Source: an uncultured Pseudomonadota bacterium
GTDB taxonomy: Bacteria; Pseudomonadota; Gammaproteobacteria; Steroidobacterales; Steroidobacteraceae
Reading direction: 5' to 3'
Assembly (NCBI GenBank): GCA_903890265.1
Contig: CAITAM010000021.1
Coordinates: forward strand, 1 to 9,338
Length of the DNA stretch: 9,338 nucleotides
This document shows, in pieces, positions 7,583 through 9,338 of the stretch (the first letter of the stretch is position 1; every line of letters starts with the position of its first letter). Under the pieces are notes generated by a model. The model had not been told where the DNA came from. It made no database searches and saw nothing but the letters and a program-made list of their open reading frames with translations. Position numbers and translations under genes: made by a program.

Positions 7583-9253
7583 TCAGCCGCCAAACTCGCG
7601 GTGATCGAGGTGCACGACGAGCTTCTGGCCCGGGTGCACCGTCGAGTTCGGCAGGCTGTTCCAGGCTTTGAGCTGCGCGACGGTGACATCGAAATGCTCG
7701 GAGATGCGCGACAGCGAGTCGCCGTTGCGCACGGTGTAGTGGACGCGCCTGGTCGCCGGTTCGTCGGCCTTGTGCTTGTGGCCGGCCTTGGCCGATGCGG
7801 CCGCACCCTTCGTCTTGCCGTGACCGGCGGGCTCGTCGGTCGTGTCGGCCACCTTGAGCTTGGCGCCGGCCGGCAGGGAGTTACGCGGCTTCATGCCATT
7901 CATGGCGGCCAGTGTCTTCACGTCGACGTGGTTGCGCTTGGCGATGGACCAGAGCGTATCGCCCTCGCGGACGACGTACACCCGGGCATGCGGCGCGCCG
8001 GCGCGGGCGGCGGCCGGGGTCGCCGCGTGCTCACCCTCGATGATGAGTCCCGCGCGCAGCGGCGCAATGTTGCTCGCCGGCAGCAGGATCTCGGTGCCGG
8101 GGTTGAGATGGGCGCCACTGCCGGGGTTGAGCATCGCGATGGTGGCGGCGGGCATGTCGTGGCTGCGGGCGAGCGAGGCGACGCTGTCGCCGGCCGTCAC
8201 GACGTGCCGTTCAAGGGGCATGCGGATGTCCGCCGGCAGCTTCGTGACCGCGTCACGAAAGGCGTCGGCGGAGTCGGCGGGCACGAGCAGCTTGTGCGGG
8301 CCGCCGGGGTCGGTCGCCCAGCGGTTGAAGGCGGGGTTGAGGGCGTGGAGCTCGGCTGCGCTGACGCCGACGAGCTCGGCAGCGACGCGCAGGTCGATCT
8401 GACCCGGCACGTCGACGCTGGCAAAGTACGGCCGGTTCGGGATCGGCGTGAAGGCGAGCCCGTACCAGTCCGGGTGCTCCAGGATCCGCGCCATCGCCAG
8501 CAGTGCCGGCACGTAGCCCCGCGTCTCGTTCGGCAGCTTGAGGTTCCAGAACGAGGTCGGCAGGCCGAGCTCGCGGTTGTGATCGACGGCGCGCTGCACG
8601 GCACCCTCGCCGCAGTTGTAGGCGGCGATCGCGAGTTCCCAGTCGCCGAAGCGCTGGTGCAGAACCTCGAGGTAGTCGAGTGCCGCGCGGGTCGAGTCGA
8701 CGATGTCACGCCGGCCGTCCTGCCACCAGTTGACGCGCACCTGGTAGCGCGTCGCGGTCGGTGCGACGAACTGCCAGATTCCGGCGGCACGGGCCCGCGA
8801 GTAGGCGTAAGGGTTATACGCACTCTCAATGACGGGCAGCATGGCAAGCTCCGCCGGCATGTGCCGTGCCTCAAGCTCGGTCGTGACGTAGTACAGGTAG
8901 CGCTCCGCGCGCTCGAAGGTCCGGCTCAGGAAGTCCGGCTTCTTGACGAAGAAGGCGATCTGCTGGTCGATCGGCGTGTTCTCTTCCTCCGGCAGCTGGT
9001 AGCCGGCACGCAGGCGCTGGAAGAGGTCGCTCGCGCCATCGCCATTGAGGTCGTCCCGTACCGGCGGCGGTGTCTGGGCGACGTCGGTCGGCGTCCCCGG
9101 CGGGCTCTTGAGCGTCGGCAGCTGGCCGCGGGGTGCGGCGGTCAGCCCGTAGGCGTCGCCGTGGGAGTCCGGCTGCGACTGGCAAGCAGCCAGCAGCAGC
9201 GTCGCGCCAAGACCGCACAGCAGGCGCCGCACGGTGGGGGTGAAATCGATCAT
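7583..9253 (-). CDS. mltD: Membrane-bound lytic murein transglycosylase D with three LysM domains
   Basis: MltD cleaves the MurNAc-GlcNAc bond of peptidoglycan without water, forming 1,6-anhydromuramic ends, and acts from the outer membrane as a lipoprotein. The 556 residues begin with a lipoprotein signal (RR, hydrophobic core, lipobox LAAC with Cys24). Then come a Pro-rich linker and the SLT domain (about 120-225), with PVIESAYNP holding the catalytic Glu143, and GIWQF (158-162) and AYNCGEGAV as further family motifs. Three LysM peptidoglycan-binding repeats follow at about 350-392, 425-468 and 504-548, each with the GDS/GDT turn; the last two are joined by a Lys/His/Ala-rich linker. E. coli MltD has two LysM repeats in 452 residues, so this version is longer. 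The ATG start overlaps the stop of the gene before it (ATGA), which suggests translational coupling; GGAAGGA lies about 12 bases upstream. fabI follows. Confidence 0.93.
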   Translation of the reverse strand: MIDFTPTVRRLLCGLGATLLLAACQSQPDSHGDAYGLTAAPRGQLPTLKSPPGTPTDVAQTPPPVRDDLNGDGASDLFQRLRAGYQLPEEENTPIDQQIAFFVKKPDFLSRTFERAERYLYYVTTELEARHMPAELAMLPVIESAYNPYAYSRARAAGIWQFVAPTATRYQVRVNWWQDGRRDIVDSTRAALDYLEVLHQRFGDWELAIAAYNCGEGAVQRAVDHNRELGLPTSFWNLKLPNETRGYVPALLAMARILEHPDWYGLAFTPIPNRPYFASVDVPGQIDLRVAAELVGVSAAELHALNPAFNRWATDPGGPHKLLVPADSADAFRDAVTKLPADIRMPLERHVVTAGDSVASLARSHDMPAATIAMLNPGSGAHLNPGTEILLPASNIAPLRAGLIIEGEHAATPAAARAGAPHARVYVVREGDTLWSIAKRNHVDVKTLAAMNGMKPRNSLPAGAKLKVADTTDEPAGHGKTKGAAASAKAGHKHKADEPATRRVHYTVRNGDSLSRISEHFDVTVAQLKAWNSLPNSTVHPGQKLVVHLDHREFGG

Positions 9254-9338
9254 CCGCGAAATCCGTCCTTCCAGCGTCGGATGGCCGCAAACACGGCCAC
9301 GGGGTCGGTGAGCGGCACGCCTTCATGGCGCTCGGCGC
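9250..9338 (-). CDS. gloB: Hydroxyacylglutathione hydrolase (glyoxalase II), C-terminal fragment
   Basis: On the minus strand the frame open at the window edge ends with 28 residues that finish in VAVFAAIRRWKDGFRG. This is the typical C-terminal end of bacterial glyoxalase II, whose last domain closes with a V-FA-LR-WKD-F pattern. The enzyme hydrolyses S-lactoylglutathione to lactate and glutathione in methylglyoxal detoxification; its metal-binding motifs lie outside the window. The stop TGA (9250-9252) overlaps the mltD start by four bases (ATGA). gloB directly upstream of mltD is also the E. coli arrangement, which strengthens a call that otherwise rests on a short fragment. A competing frame across the same bases is also open but shows no family resemblance. 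Confidence 0.72.
   Translation of the reverse strand, partial: AERHEGVPLTDPVAVFAAIRRWKDGFRG

Noticed and set aside
8871..9326. Minus-strand frame starting upstream of mltD and running through its 5' end
   Set aside because: The mltD frame has the lipoprotein signal and the catalytic domain, and the other frame at the window edge has the gloB ending. This one is Arg/Pro/Ala-rich without motifs.

Overview
The window reads as ordinary chromosomal DNA from a high-GC gammaproteobacterium. The clues are the clpX-lon order, a PpiD with the enterobacterial architecture close to lon, a gloB-mltD pair as in Escherichia coli, and proteins whose motifs follow E. coli or Pseudomonas with almost no gaps. 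I cannot name the genus. Coding density is high, and the longest stretch without a gene is about 230 bases. There is no sign of a mobile element, phage, CRISPR array or defence system.

Left part, plus strand (1-3068): the 3' end of clpX, a strong intrinsic terminator, and then lon. Lon is the ATP-dependent protease and has all its catalytic residues. Its upstream region carries a good match to a heat-shock (sigma-32 type) promoter and a small hairpin that covers the lon ribosome binding site.

Middle, plus strand (3069-5506): tRNA-Val(UAC) and tRNA-Asp(GUC), the first preceded by a plausible stable-RNA promoter with a GC-rich discriminator. A terminator hairpin follows, and ppiD (inner-membrane, periplasm-facing folding factor) starts directly after it. 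The HU-beta gene hupB, which sits between lon and ppiD in E. coli and Pseudomonas, is absent here and the tRNA pair occupies its place.

Next, plus strand (5566-6693): a PLP-dependent sugar aminotransferase of the DegT/DnrJ/EryC1/StrS family, closest by eye to WbpE. No other polysaccharide gene is visible.

Right part, minus strand (6743-9338, transcribed right to left): the 3' end of gloB, overlapping mltD (lipoprotein lytic transglycosylase with three LysM domains), then fabI (enoyl-ACP reductase). fabI converges on the aminotransferase gene across a 49-base spacer with two GC-rich hairpins.

The themes are protein quality control in the cytoplasm (ClpX, Lon) and periplasm (PpiD), and envelope upkeep (MltD, FabI, perhaps the aminotransferase). 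I found no convincing new system. The most interesting points are the double heat-responsive layout upstream of lon, the missing hupB together with a basic Lon tail, the isolated aminotransferase, and the placement of ppiD behind a terminator.
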